A DNA stretch of 64,000 nucleotides from Flavobacterium sp. N502536 (GTDB lineage: Bacteria; Bacteroidota; Bacteroidia; Flavobacteriales; Flavobacteriaceae), in assembly GCF_025947345.1 (NCBI RefSeq), contig NZ_CP110011.1, positions 4,340,001 through 4,404,000 of the forward strand. The letters run 5' to 3'. Below, one piece after another: positions 1-9,204 of this stretch (the stretch's first letter is position 1; each line of letters opens with the position of its first letter). A model generated the notes under the pieces. That model ran no database searches. It had not been told where the DNA came from and saw nothing but the letters and a program-made list of their open reading frames with translations. Made by a program: the position numbers and the translations under genes.

Positions 1-702
1 ATTTTTATCTCCTCTATATTGTCTGTATCGTTCTCTGTAATCGCTAAGGTTTGTAATCTCCTTTGCTGGTTTGTGTTCTCTGCCCAGCGGGTTGGTAAAA
101 GGATTTGTTCCATACTGTCCCGGTGCATATTCGTAGATATAATCACCAAGATGAACCACTACATCGGCATCTGAAGAAGCAATCGCTCCATACACATTGA
201 AAAGTCCTGCCGGAAAATTTGAACAGGAAACAACGGCCATTTTTACCTCGTTTACACTATCAGTTTTAGACGGCAGCGTACGTGTTTCTCCGGTAACCGT
301 TACTTGTTTGGTTTTGGCATTATAAAATCGGTAATAATATTTTGTATTGGAAGAAATATTCTGAACGTCTACCGCTATTGTAAAATCATTTGCAGAAGAT
401 GCTCCGGCCTGCCCTTTTCTTGTTACTTCTTTAAATAAGGCGTCTTTACTTATTTCCCAGGTAATTTCGGCATCTGAGCCTGTTGAATATCTTGTCCAGA
501 TAATGACTCCGGTTTCAGTAGGGTCAAAACTGGCTACTCCTGTCTCAAACCCTTCATTTTTCATTCCATCTGGTGCACCGCTGTTATCCGTTTTATCATC
601 GTTACTACAGCTTTCAATAAGAGGCGCGATAAAAACTCCTCCGGCAACCAATAATGAATTTCTAAGAAACCTTCTTCTGCCTAAATCCTTGTTATTTTCC
701 AT
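1..702 (-). CDS. PhoD-type alkaline phosphatase/phosphodiesterase, 5' part only
   Basis: The gene runs off the left edge, so only the first 234 codons are seen, in one open frame from ATG at 702. The N-terminus has a twin-arginine motif (RRRFLR, residues 9-14), a hydrophobic stretch and a Cys at about 32 followed by SNDD. This suggests Tat export of a folded enzyme, possibly as a lipoprotein. Residues 60-75 (GVASFDPTETGVIIWTR) match the PhoD N-terminal domain, and HLGDYIYE further on is the metal-binding start of the PhoD catalytic domain. PhoD enzymes use Ca/Fe to cleave phosphate mono- or diesters outside the cytoplasm. The catalytic C-terminal half lies outside the window, so integrity cannot be judged. 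Confidence 0.85.
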   Translation of the reverse strand, partial: MENNKDLGRRRFLRNSLLVAGGVFIAPLIESCSNDDKTDNSGAPDGMKNEGFETGVASFDPTETGVIIWTRYSTGSDAEITWEISKDALFKEVTRKGQAGASSANDFTIAVDVQNISSNTKYYYRFYNAKTKQVTVTGETRTLPSKTDSVNEVKMAVVSCSNFPAGLFNVYGAIASSDADVVVHLGDYIYEYAPGQYGTNPFTNPLGREHKPAKEITNLSDYRERYRQYRGDKN

Positions 703-1012
703 AAAATATTTTTAAATCAAAAAAACAATTTAATCTGAAAACCCAAGTTATGGCATATTTAAAATTACCTTACATTACTATTAAGAATCCCTTTACTAAA
801 ATTAATCCTCAATTGGTTTAAAATCTTTAATCTGGAACTTCTAATAACGAAGGCTTTAGCGGGCCTACAGTATGATTAAGAAATACATAGCTTGCTGTAA
901 CTGCTTATTTTCTGCTACTACACGGATCAGAGGAAAGGAAAAGTAAGAGATGCCTGTAATAAATTATTGTAAACCTTACATTATGATACATGCTGATTTA
1001 AAAACAAAGCAT

Positions 1013-1056
1013 TAAAAAAGGCATTAAACATCAACCGGATGTTGATGTTCAATGCC
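1013..1056 (-). terminator. Intrinsic terminator of the amino-acid permease
   Basis: Arms at 1020-1035 and 1041-1056 (GGCATTAAACATCAAC and its complement with one mismatch) enclose a 5-nt loop. On the minus strand they are followed by a run of six T (1014-1019). It lies 25 bp past the permease stop. The rest of the 703-1081 gap shows nothing recognisable. Confidence 0.85.
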
Positions 1057-1081
1057 TCCTAATGAATAATAGTAAAAGCTA

Positions 1082-2506
1082 CTATTTTTTTGTTTTAAAA
1101 ACTTTATAACAGATAAAAAGAACCCCCAGCCAAATCGGAATTAATTCTACGGATAATTTCATATCAGTCATCCACATGATGGACAGAATACCCAATAAAA
1201 ACACCAGACAGATGTAATTACTTATTGGATAGAATATTGAAGGAAACTTCGTTATAGTGTTTTCCTTGTTTTTCGCAAGTCTGAATTGTAGATGTGTATA
1301 CGAAATCATGACCCAGTTAATAATTAAAGAAGACACCACCAAAGACATTAAAATACTAAAAGCCTCTTCCGGAATTACTTTATTGATTAAAATACAGATC
1401 GCTGCAAAACAGGAAGAAATTAAAATAGCATTAATCGGCACCGATTGTTTGTTTAGCTTCATTAAAAACTTAGGCGCATTGCCCTGATCTGCTAAACCGT
1501 ACAACATGCGTGAGTTACTGTATACACTGCTATTGTATACTGATAAAGCCGCGGTTAATACGATTAAATTAAGCACATTGGCAATAAGACGTGTAAAATA
1601 TATTTTGCTGCCAAACAGCTCAAACTCCATTCCGTTTAAGTTTTGAAAAACCATTACAAATGGACTGCTGTCTGTTGTAATTTTCTGCCAAGGCGACAAA
1701 GCAAATAAAATGACTAATGCACCAACATAAAAGATAAGGATTCTATAAATAACCTGATTGGTTGCTTTTGGGATGTTTTTTTCCGGATTTTCTGCCTCAG
1801 CAGCGGTAATTCCGATTAGTTCTAAACCACCAAAGGAGAACATAATCAAAGCCATTGCAGATAATAAGCCCTGAAAACTACCTGAAGATGTTTTTTCAAA
1901 GAAACCTTTTGGAAAGAAACCTCCATCGTTGTATAAATTGTGAATGGTAGCATGCTCCCCTCCTGTACCGCTTATTAGCAAGTAGGTACCAAAGAGAATC
2001 ATTGCAATAATGGCAACCACTTTTATGATGGAGAACCAAAACTCAGTCTCGCCGTAAACTTTTACAGAAGCAAAATTCAAAGCATTAATAACCAGAAAGA
2101 AGAATAAACTGGAAGCCCACAATGGAATCTCAGGCCACCAAAACTGTACATAAACACCAATGGCTGTAAGCTCAGCCATACTAACCAGTATATATAAAAT
2201 CCAATAATTCCAACCAGACGCAAAACCTGCAAAAGAACCGCAATATTTATAGGCAAAGTGGCTAAAGCTTCCTGATACAGGTTCTTCAACAACCATTTCT
2301 CCAAGTTGTCTCATAATAAAAAAAGCGATTATTCCGGCAATAGCATATCCTAAAATAACAGATGGTCCTGCTAATACAGCCGCTGGGCCAATGCCGAGGA
2401 AAAGACCTGTTCCTATAGATCCCCCTAGGGCAATTAACTGAATGTGTCGGTTTGTCAATCCACGTTTAAGCTGATTGTCATTTACGTCTTCCTGTTTTTG
2501 TTTCAC
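1082..2506 (-). CDS. Amino-acid permease, APC superfamily (AroP/ProY/LysP-like)
   Basis: Inner-membrane proton-coupled amino-acid transporter of 474 residues, the usual length for the amino-acid transporter family, with about 12 hydrophobic segments. After a short hydrophilic N-terminus comes the family hallmark (HIQLIALGGSIGTGLFLG, residues 21-38) that forms the unwound substrate-binding helix. The conserved GELV-like region appears as GEMVVEEP, and the FSFGGLELIGITAAEAENP stretch near 225-243 is typical of helix 6. Substrate cannot be read from sequence; relatives carry aromatic residues, proline, lysine or GABA. It is a single-gene unit with its own terminator. Confidence 0.85.
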   Translation of the reverse strand: MKQKQEDVNDNQLKRGLTNRHIQLIALGGSIGTGLFLGIGPAAVLAGPSVILGYAIAGIIAFFIMRQLGEMVVEEPVSGSFSHFAYKYCGSFAGFASGWNYWILYILVSMAELTAIGVYVQFWWPEIPLWASSLFFFLVINALNFASVKVYGETEFWFSIIKVVAIIAMILFGTYLLISGTGGEHATIHNLYNDGGFFPKGFFEKTSSGSFQGLLSAMALIMFSFGGLELIGITAAEAENPEKNIPKATNQVIYRILIFYVGALVILFALSPWQKITTDSSPFVMVFQNLNGMEFELFGSKIYFTRLIANVLNLIVLTAALSVYNSSVYSNSRMLYGLADQGNAPKFLMKLNKQSVPINAILISSCFAAICILINKVIPEEAFSILMSLVVSSLIINWVMISYTHLQFRLAKNKENTITKFPSIFYPISNYICLVFLLGILSIMWMTDMKLSVELIPIWLGVLFICYKVFKTKK

Positions 2507-2633
2507 AAATTAGATTTTTAAATAAGTTAGATGTACTCACAAATGTATGAACAGCGAATATAAGTTAAAAAAGGAATTGCACAAAGCATGCACCGCACTA
2601 AAACTTCAATTAGGGGGTCAGTTTCCATTTCCG

Positions 2634-3332
2634 TTAACAAATCAGCAACAACCGATATTCTCCCTCGTTTTCTACTGGTGCTCTATGAATGCACGGCAGC
2701 ACTCGTTGTTTGGGATGGTCTACAGCCAATCGCCAAAGATGTCCTAACCCTAGATTAACAGGTTCTGCATCCGGATGTAGCTGATAATGCAAATCAAAAT
2801 AATTCTCCTTCAGGAAGTTTTCGAATTCTTCTTCTGGTCCGTCATACAGCTCTTTTAACTTTGATCGGATTTCCGGAATCAGAATTTTTTGTTCTGCCTG
2901 TGTATTCGGAATAATATCACTTGCCGCTCCGTGATAGGTGCATAAAAAAGTATCCGTTGCTATGGGCGAACGATCTACATGAAACGAATATACATCCGTC
3001 GATATGAAATCAAACTCATCATCGCGTTCGTAACACTTTAGTAAATTAAGAGCCGGAGAAGCTCCAAAATCAGTTAATAATTGTAAATCTTTTAGGATTA
3101 TTTCCCTGGCTATATTCCCCTTTTCTGAGAGTTGAAGCGCCAATAGATCTTCCTTATGCACTTCGGTTATATTCTCTTCCAAAGACAACTGAGCTACAAT
3201 CTCCTTAAAATCGCCATCCAAGTTTCTGTACCAGCATAGCGCATTCTTTTCTCCTTCGAAATCGGTATGTATAAGCTCAGAGAAAGTAGCGACCGTTCCA
3301 ATTTGGCTGCTGTCGGAAAATGTATTGTTCAT
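2634..3332 (-). CDS. Uncharacterised protein resembling DUF1826
   Basis: Cytoplasmic protein of 232 residues without signal peptide or membrane segment. The second half carries an FHVDR motif, then CTYHGAASD, and near the C-terminus CIHRAP followed by a hydrophobic strand. This order (F-x-H-x-D, CTY-x-G, HR-x-P) is what I recall from DUF1826, a family of unknown function sometimes found beside zinc-homeostasis genes. The His and Asp residues would suit metal binding, but that is inference. It stands alone between the permease and the exporter operon, 80 bp from the latter. The family assignment is from memory of the motif pattern. Confidence 0.55.
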   Translation of the reverse strand: MNNTFSDSSQIGTVATFSELIHTDFEGEKNALCWYRNLDGDFKEIVAQLSLEENITEVHKEDLLALQLSEKGNIAREIILKDLQLLTDFGASPALNLLKCYERDDEFDFISTDVYSFHVDRSPIATDTFLCTYHGAASDIIPNTQAEQKILIPEIRSKLKELYDGPEEEFENFLKENYFDLHYQLHPDAEPVNLGLGHLWRLAVDHPKQRVLPCIHRAPVENEGEYRLLLIC

Positions 3333-3412
3333 GGTGTAATAATAAGTAGCTAATTACTTTATGCGTTACAAAATTATGCAATAGTCGTCACACTTATGCT
3401 AAAGACGCTTCA

Positions 3413-4759
3413 CTATTGTACAACTAATTTTCCCGCGGCTTTCTTCCAATCCAGCCATGACACGATCAATTCCTGCTGAAGTTTATTAGCGACTAATTCT
3501 AAATTTTGCAATTGAATCTCTTTATCATTTAGTTCATTAAACGATACCTGGTCAAACTTATAGCGTTCCTGATAAACCGCTACAATCTCCTGAGTGAGTC
3601 TGGTATTTTCATGCACCGTTTTTAGCTGTTGCAAGACATTGTGATAAACAACAGTCGCATTCAACGCATTGTATTTGATTTTATGAAGATCCTCTTCGAT
3701 TTGGTTATTATTTTGCTCCTGCTCCAGTTTTAACTGATTTATTCTCTTTGCTGTGTTTTCACCAAAAAGAAGGGGCAATTTTAAGGAGACTCCAATATAA
3801 CTATTGCCATACCAACTGTCTTGCTGAAAGGGATTCATACTGGCTGTAAACTGATCTGCTCCTAAATAACCGTTGAGATTAATCGTCGGACTGTGTTTGG
3901 CTCTTTGCTGTTTCTTTTTATTTTCTAACACTTCATTCTGTGTCTTCAAAATTTGGATTTGAGGTAATGCATAGATTAAATTTTCATCGAGATCAGTAAT
4001 ATTTCCATCCATAGTATACTTTTCCAATACGATTGAAGCAGCAAGTGAAGATTCATTTCCGGTAACATACACAAGGTATTGCTTTAAAACCAAAACGTTA
4101 TTTACAGCATTATGATATTTTTGGATTGCGTTATTGTGCGTTACTTTGGCATCGTTTACAGCAACTTTTAAAGCCCTGTTGTTACTGTATTTTTGATTTA
4201 TGGTACTCCAACTTAAAGCTGTGCGGGTAGTATCACCAATAGCTTCTTTCACTTGCTGTTGCGCTACCAATGTATTAAAATAGGCCTTTGAAACTTCGTA
4301 CGTAAGCTCTATTCTGGCCTCTTTTTCATTTAAGCTTGCCAATTTTTCCTGTAACCTGGACTCCGTAATTAACTTTGAAATCGAAATATCCAACAAAGGC
4401 TGTTGCAGTAAAACACCGGCATTTTGGGTATAATTGGCTCCTAGTTTTACCGGTATCATTCCGTCTGAATAGGTTCCCGAATTAAATGCACTCGCAGGTA
4501 ATACACTTGTAGCAATAATGGGATTGTATTGATAATTGTAGTTCAAAGAAACTTTGGGTAAATATTTTGCATTTAATTCTTTTGTTTTTAAGCTGCTGAT
4601 CTTAGATGCGGTTTCCAAAGAAGCCAGTAATTTTCTATTTTTTTGCGCTTCTTCAATTGCTTTATTTAAGGTCCATACCGTGCTTTGTGCATTCATTTTA
4701 CAAAGGCATAACAGCATAAGACACCCGATAAAACGGATATTCATTAAATTATTTTTCAT
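3413..4759 (-). CDS. TolC-type outer-membrane efflux protein
   Basis: Signal peptide (residues 1-24, ending near MNAQS), then two related helical halves with long amphipathic helices and a transmembrane strand pair in each, the layout of the OEP family. The 448-residue length is normal. It would form the trimeric outer-membrane channel for the ABC exporter encoded just upstream: the permease stop is 11 bp before this start and all four genes point the same way. Being last in the operon is usual for the channel gene in Bacteroidota tripartite systems. Confidence 0.88.
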   Translation of the reverse strand: MKNNLMNIRFIGCLMLLCLCKMNAQSTVWTLNKAIEEAQKNRKLLASLETASKISSLKTKELNAKYLPKVSLNYNYQYNPIIATSVLPASAFNSGTYSDGMIPVKLGANYTQNAGVLLQQPLLDISISKLITESRLQEKLASLNEKEARIELTYEVSKAYFNTLVAQQQVKEAIGDTTRTALSWSTINQKYSNNRALKVAVNDAKVTHNNAIQKYHNAVNNVLVLKQYLVYVTGNESSLAASIVLEKYTMDGNITDLDENLIYALPQIQILKTQNEVLENKKKQQRAKHSPTINLNGYLGADQFTASMNPFQQDSWYGNSYIGVSLKLPLLFGENTAKRINQLKLEQEQNNNQIEEDLHKIKYNALNATVVYHNVLQQLKTVHENTRLTQEIVAVYQERYKFDQVSFNELNDKEIQLQNLELVANKLQQELIVSWLDWKKAAGKLVVQ

Positions 4760-4770
4760 TATAACGATTT

Positions 4771-5910
4771 TTAGCCTCTGAATACGGAAGCAGGTTCTAC
4801 ATTTTTTATTCTTCTAATGGCAAACACAGCTCCAAAAAGCGAAATAGAAAAGGTGATGGTTAGAATTGAGAAGAGTATAATTGGACTAAAATCGATCAGT
4901 ATTCCTGTTTGATACATTCCATTTTTAAACCCCATTAAGAAAACGAGCGCTACCATAAATCCAACAATAGCAAATAAAGTAGCCTGGGTAAGTATCAAAT
5001 TCCGAATGTAGGAATCGGTTGCTCCGATTGCTTTTAAAGTTCCGTAATCCTTGATCCTGTCAAGTGCCGACGAATACATGGTAAGGCCAATAATAAAGAA
5101 ACCCGCGATAATTGCAAAGCCTACTAAAGATCCTGTGCTGGCACCTAAACCCGTCGAAGCCAAAACACTCTTTACCGTTGATGTACTTAAAGATGACGTA
5201 CGCCAGGCTCTGACTCCGTAAATAGAATTATTGATCTGATCGACGACACCATCTACATCTTCCCCATCTTTTACATTTACCATCAAGGCACTTATATTGG
5301 TCGAGGGTATATTACCATAAAACCTTGCCCTGTCTGCTGTAGTATACATTAAATAACCGCCCCAGCCTCTTATTCCTTTCGTTTGCAGCGTAATGACGGC
5401 TCTTTTTCCATTAATCTCAAAAAAGGTTCCAACATCCGACGAGCCTCCAAAATTGCCGCGGTCAAAATAATCGGCAGATACACCTGCTTCCTGCAGCAGA
5501 TCCGGAAGTTCCCCTTGTATGATCTTAGTACTATCCGGACCTACTTTAAAATGGGGGTATTCGCTTCCAATAATGTTTACAATAGCGCTGGTACCGTTAG
5601 GAAATTTTGCTTTTCCACTGGTTACAATGATCGGAAATGCTTCTTTAACCCCTGTCAGACTCTTGATTTCCTTTTCTTTTCTCGTGTCAATCAAACTAAG
5701 CTGATTGGCATCAGTCGTTTTGTCATCAACAACCCAAATGTCTGTTGTTGTATTTTTTACCAAAACACTCATTAATCCTGTCAAAAAATTGAATGTTCCT
5801 ATTTGCTGACCTATAAGGAAAGTGCTTATCACTATGCCCACCACTACTCCTATGCTTTTAGTTTTATCAAAACGAATAAACTTCCAGGCTGTTTTTATCA
5901 TCGGTTTCAT
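4771..5910 (-). CDS. ABC transporter permease, FtsX/DevC (MacB-like) type
   Basis: Inner-membrane permease with one N-terminal transmembrane helix, a periplasmic domain of about 230 residues and three C-terminal helices. The GxLKAIGATDSYI-like segment between helices is the FtsX-domain coupling motif. I prefer the ATG at 5910 (MKPMIKTAW) to the in-frame ATG at 5931. The 5910 start overlaps the stop of the adaptor gene as ATGA, which implies translational coupling, whereas the longer form adds seven residues inside the adaptor frame. At 379 residues without an attached ATPase it resembles DevC rather than fused MacB. Confidence 0.85.
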   Translation of the reverse strand: MKPMIKTAWKFIRFDKTKSIGVVVGIVISTFLIGQQIGTFNFLTGLMSVLVKNTTTDIWVVDDKTTDANQLSLIDTRKEKEIKSLTGVKEAFPIIVTSGKAKFPNGTSAIVNIIGSEYPHFKVGPDSTKIIQGELPDLLQEAGVSADYFDRGNFGGSSDVGTFFEINGKRAVITLQTKGIRGWGGYLMYTTADRARFYGNIPSTNISALMVNVKDGEDVDGVVDQINNSIYGVRAWRTSSLSTSTVKSVLASTGLGASTGSLVGFAIIAGFFIIGLTMYSSALDRIKDYGTLKAIGATDSYIRNLILTQATLFAIVGFMVALVFLMGFKNGMYQTGILIDFSPIILFSILTITFSISLFGAVFAIRRIKNVEPASVFRG

Positions 5911-6842
5911 AGGGAGGTTTGAACTACACATTCAATTCGGGAATTAATCAGATACTTGGTTTGGTTTGCCAGAAGTATTTTTATTTCCCGAACTCTTCTG
6001 TCTTCCTGATCACCTGCTTTTTCAGAAAAAAGTGACTTGCGTTTGAGCGCCGATGAAGCAAAAATGACAGTTCCCGTTCCGATCGTTTTATTGGAACCTA
6101 TTTGACGGATAATGGCTTTTTGTCCTTCTTTAATTTGAGCTGCAAACAACTCATCAATTTCACAAGTAGCCACTAATTTACTTTTTGGAATAAAATCTGC
6201 AAAGGCCTGATTGGGTGACAATGCCGCGCCTTTTGTAGCATTCATAGTCATAATTTGTCCATCACCCAGTGCTTTTACTGCATATTGCTGTAATTCTCTA
6301 TTGGAAACTTCCAATTCTTGTTGCATTTCCTGAAGTCGGGAGCTTGCCATCAGCACCTTGTTTTGTAATTGCGCTACATTGGTCAGAGAAATCTTTGTTT
6401 CTGTTTCCAGATTATCAACATTCTGTCTGGTTTCTGCACCATTTTTATGCAAGTTTTTCAAGCGTTGCAGTTCCGTTTGTTTGTTTAACAGATTTATTTC
6501 CTGCTCTTTTAAGTTTAACTGAGTTACTTTAATTTCTATTTTTTGCGTTTCAATTCTACTTTTGATTTGAGCTTTCTTGGCGTCCTGAACGGCGTGATCC
6601 AATTCAATAATTAAGTCCCCTTTGGTAATTAGGTCGTTTTCTTTTTTATGAATACCTACCACAATGCCCCCTACTTCTGTTGCTAATGCGGATAGTTTTT
6701 CATTAGGCTCTATCCGTCCGAGTCCTACAATTTCTGCTGAAGCAACTTCTTTATGGACAGCTACCTGCTCTGATTTATTGGCTTCTTTCTTGCTGCAACA
6801 GCTAAGAAAAAAGGCTATTAGAAAAATTAAGATATATTTCAT
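5907..6842 (-). CDS. HlyD-family periplasmic adaptor lipoprotein (DevB-like)
   Basis: Membrane fusion protein linking the inner-membrane ABC permease to the TolC channel. A lipobox (FLSC, Cys at 15) suggests it is anchored as a lipoprotein. Then follow a split lipoyl/barrel-sandwich domain (VGIHKKENDLITKGDLI region), a long coiled-coil hairpin (about residues 85-185, rich in Leu, Gln and Lys) and a beta-barrel domain. The 311-residue length fits DevB-type adaptors. It lies 25 bp after the ATPase stop and is coupled to the permease by an ATGA overlap. Confidence 0.85.
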   Translation of the reverse strand: MKYILIFLIAFFLSCCSKKEANKSEQVAVHKEVASAEIVGLGRIEPNEKLSALATEVGGIVVGIHKKENDLITKGDLIIELDHAVQDAKKAQIKSRIETQKIEIKVTQLNLKEQEINLLNKQTELQRLKNLHKNGAETRQNVDNLETETKISLTNVAQLQNKVLMASSRLQEMQQELEVSNRELQQYAVKALGDGQIMTMNATKGAALSPNQAFADFIPKSKLVATCEIDELFAAQIKEGQKAIIRQIGSNKTIGTGTVIFASSALKRKSLFSEKAGDQEDRRVREIKILLANQTKYLINSRIECVVQTSL

Positions 6843-6867
6843 TCTGTATAATTTGATTAATGATTTT

Positions 6868-7578
6868 TTATACGGTTTCCATTTGGTTCTCGGTTGCGAT
6901 TCCGTTATCTACATAAATAATTCGATCGGCAAATGCTTTGAGTCGCATATCGTGTGTAACTACAATTACACTTTTGCCGTTTTTAGCAAGTGCTTTTAAT
7001 TCACCCATAACGACACCAACACTTTTGACATCCAAGGCAGCCGTTGGTTCGTCACAAAGCACAATTGGCGGATTAGTGACCAACGCCCGTGCAATAGAAA
7101 CTCTTTGCTGCTGGCCTCCACTTAGCATTTTTGGCAAGTTTTTCATTCTTTCCTGCATGCCTACTAATTCCAGCGCTTTTTCGGCTTTTTTCTTTGCTTC
7201 AGCATCGCTATAATTCATAAGTTGCAACGGAACCATTACATTTTCTAAGGAACTGAGTGGTGCCAAAAGATTGAAACTTTGAAAAACGAATCCAATTTTA
7301 TTCAATCTCAAAGTCGATAATTGTTTCGCTGAAAGCATATTTACCTGTTGCCCCTCTATAAAAACATCTCCCCTTGTTGGATAAATAACACAGCCTAATA
7401 ATGACAACAATGTCGTTTTCCCCGAACCCGAAGGACCAATGATTAAGGTTAGTTCTCCTGTTTTAAATTGAACATTTGTTGGTTTCAAGGCCGTAATCAA
7501 GGTGTCACCGGTTTGATACTCCTTGCACGCGCCTTTTATTTCTGCAATAACTCTGTTCTTTGAAATGATCTCCTCCAT
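6868..7578 (-). CDS. ABC transporter ATP-binding protein (DevA/LolD/MacB type)
   Basis: Cytoplasmic ATPase of 236 residues, first gene of the exporter operon. It has Walker A (GPSGSGKTT), a Q-loop (FVFQSFNLL), the signature LSGGQQQR, Walker B (IVLCDEPTAALD) and the switch His (VVTHD). The MacB/LolD/DevA subgroup powers extrusion from the periplasm or membrane by mechanotransmission rather than transport through the membrane. Substrates in relatives include macrolides, glycolipids, heme and lipoproteins; none can be assigned here. Confidence 0.92.
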   Translation of the reverse strand: MEEIISKNRVIAEIKGACKEYQTGDTLITALKPTNVQFKTGELTLIIGPSGSGKTTLLSLLGCVIYPTRGDVFIEGQQVNMLSAKQLSTLRLNKIGFVFQSFNLLAPLSSLENVMVPLQLMNYSDAEAKKKAEKALELVGMQERMKNLPKMLSGGQQQRVSIARALVTNPPIVLCDEPTAALDVKSVGVVMGELKALAKNGKSVIVVTHDMRLKAFADRIIYVDNGIATENQMETV

Positions 7579-7627
7579 ATTTTACTATTATAATTTGGTT
7601 CTTTTTTTAACATTCTATCCTTGTAAT

Positions 7628-7712
7628 AGTATTCAGTCGCAGTCGCAGTTTCCAACCCGTTACCTACCTGTTACAAACACTGAATACTGCCACTGCAAAC
7701 TGAGACTGAGAC
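7628..7712. repeat. Nested inverted repeat of ACTGAGACTG-type sequence
   Basis: The 142-bp gap between the DUF2141 gene and the ATPase contains AGTATTCAGT (7628-7637) and its exact complement ACTGAATACT (7679-7688). Interlocked with these is CAGTCGCAGTTT with AAACTGAGACTG (one mismatch). The CAGTCGCAGTCGCAGT and CTGAGACTGAGACT runs are short tandem repeats of a 6-bp unit. I recall similar low-complexity stretches in other Flavobacterium intergenic regions. It could terminate or attenuate transcription from the DUF2141 side, but there is no clean T-run. Confidence 0.5.
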
Positions 7713-7720
7713 TAAAACTC

Positions 7721-8134
7721 CTAATAAAGCTCAATAGCTATCGCAGAGTCATTTTTTAAAACATAAATAGAACAATCATTGAATGTTGGTGCTCCGCCGT
7801 CCGGTTTAAAATTAGTGCTGTTTCCTACCGGTTCTTTTGGCATTCCGAACCAATTGCTGTTTAATTTTCCATTACTATCCAAATCCTGAAAAACGGTAAT
7901 GGCGTAAGTCCCTCTTGGCAATTCAACTTGAAATTTCATCGTTTCCTGATTGGCTTTCTGAACTTTTGTAAAGCAGGCCGTTTTAAGGAAATTTTGTTTT
8001 TTATCGTAAACATTCAGTACAACTGTGCCCTTTCCTTTTTGGATATTGGTGACATCAACATTCATTTTTACCTGTTGCGCATTAGTCAAATACGAGGCTC
8101 CTAATACCAGTATACTCAGCATTGTTTTTTTCAT
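7721..8134 (-). CDS. DUF2141 family secreted protein
   Basis: Signal peptide (1-19, cleaved after TNA) followed by a compact beta-sandwich of about 115 residues. The diagnostic segments of DUF2141 are present: an early GTVVLNVYD strand, PRGTYAITVFQDLDSNGKL in the centre and WFGMPKEPVGNS after it. Family members are periplasmic or secreted and of unknown role. It sits 46 bp downstream of the DUF6268-like barrel gene in the same direction, so the two are probably cotranscribed. Confidence 0.85.
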   Translation of the reverse strand: MKKTMLSILVLGASYLTNAQQVKMNVDVTNIQKGKGTVVLNVYDKKQNFLKTACFTKVQKANQETMKFQVELPRGTYAITVFQDLDSNGKLNSNWFGMPKEPVGNSTNFKPDGGAPTFNDCSIYVLKNDSAIAIELY

Positions 8135-8180
8135 TTTCTTCTTTTAAATTATTGTGATTAAATTTGTTTGATTTGTGTTC

Positions 8181-9125
8181 TTAATTTCCAAAACGATAGG
8201 TCAGCATCATTTTCGCATATGGAATTTCTTTTGTCTTATAGTCGGTAATACTGTTGTTATTTGAATCGTATAAGGTGTATTTATTGGCAAATCCCACACC
8301 TCCTTGCAGCTGAAGCCAAAAACCATCAAAAAGCCGCTGATTAATCTGCAAACCGCCATGAACAGCCGAGAACTGAGCATAGTCAATCTCCTGGCCTTCA
8401 TTATTCTTATAGTTTTGTAAATTGTGAAGCGTCCAATCTATAGATCCCGCCACACCAACTTGTGTAGAATTACCCAGATTCCTAAACACATTTACCCTTG
8501 GCCAGTACAACTGAGCAAACCATTTACCATCATTACTCTTGTAATCAACAGATATGGCAGGTGTTATCAGGAATTTATCAAAAGCATACATAATATGGGG
8601 TCCTATACCAATTTCAAGATTCGATTTTTCTCCAAACTTTCTTGAAACCCCAAAAATCCCATCCAAAACCATATCATTGATTGAAAACGAATCCTTAAAA
8701 TCGGAAGCCATAGTAGGAATTAAAACTCCAAAAGCAGCCCATCTTTTTCCAAAAGGATGTCGCACTACAACGGTAGGTTTGATTTCTTGTATTTTTGAGA
8801 TAGTATTCGGACTATCCTTGAAGTCCTTATCGAATGTAAAATCTAAAACACGATAGTTAACGATGCCAAGAATGCGTGTTTTTCCAATTTTAAAAGAAGG
8901 TATTGGCAGCCAAAAATCATACGTATTGTATCTGAATTTATTTCCGTAATAAGGATCTACAGCTGATAAATTCCCGAAGCTACTTTTTCCGTTTACAGTG
9001 ACGCTAACCCCTGCGCCATCTGTGATTAATTGAGCATAAAATTTATTTGGAAGACAAATAAATAAGGTTAATAAAACTAATGACAGTACTTTTTTCAAAA
9101 TAACACTTATTAAATTTAAACACAT
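8181..9125 (-). CDS. Outer-membrane beta-barrel protein, DUF6268-like
   Basis: A 314-residue protein with an N-terminal signal sequence (hydrophobic core VLSLVLLTLFICL, cleaved near FYA) followed by alternating hydrophobic strands rich in aromatic residues. It ends in the strand MMLTYRFGN, typical of an outer-membrane barrel. The overall pattern resembles DUF6268 barrels of Bacteroidota. It is likely the first gene of a two-gene unit with the DUF2141 gene, and the AraC regulator upstream reads in the same direction. No substrate can be inferred. Confidence 0.7.
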   Translation of the reverse strand: MCLNLISVILKKVLSLVLLTLFICLPNKFYAQLITDGAGVSVTVNGKSSFGNLSAVDPYYGNKFRYNTYDFWLPIPSFKIGKTRILGIVNYRVLDFTFDKDFKDSPNTISKIQEIKPTVVVRHPFGKRWAAFGVLIPTMASDFKDSFSINDMVLDGIFGVSRKFGEKSNLEIGIGPHIMYAFDKFLITPAISVDYKSNDGKWFAQLYWPRVNVFRNLGNSTQVGVAGSIDWTLHNLQNYKNNEGQEIDYAQFSAVHGGLQINQRLFDGFWLQLQGGVGFANKYTLYDSNNNSITDYKTKEIPYAKMMLTYRFGN

Positions 9126-9204
9126 GAGCCCTATTAGCCCCTAAGATTTTCTTGGGACAAAGGTGTGTTTAAAACAATAATTGTTGTTAGGATTTAGTTT
9201 GCCG

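Noticed and set aside
5383..5775. Plus-strand 130-codon ORF inside the ABC permease gene
   Set aside because: Antisense shadow of the permease, with no start signal or domain.
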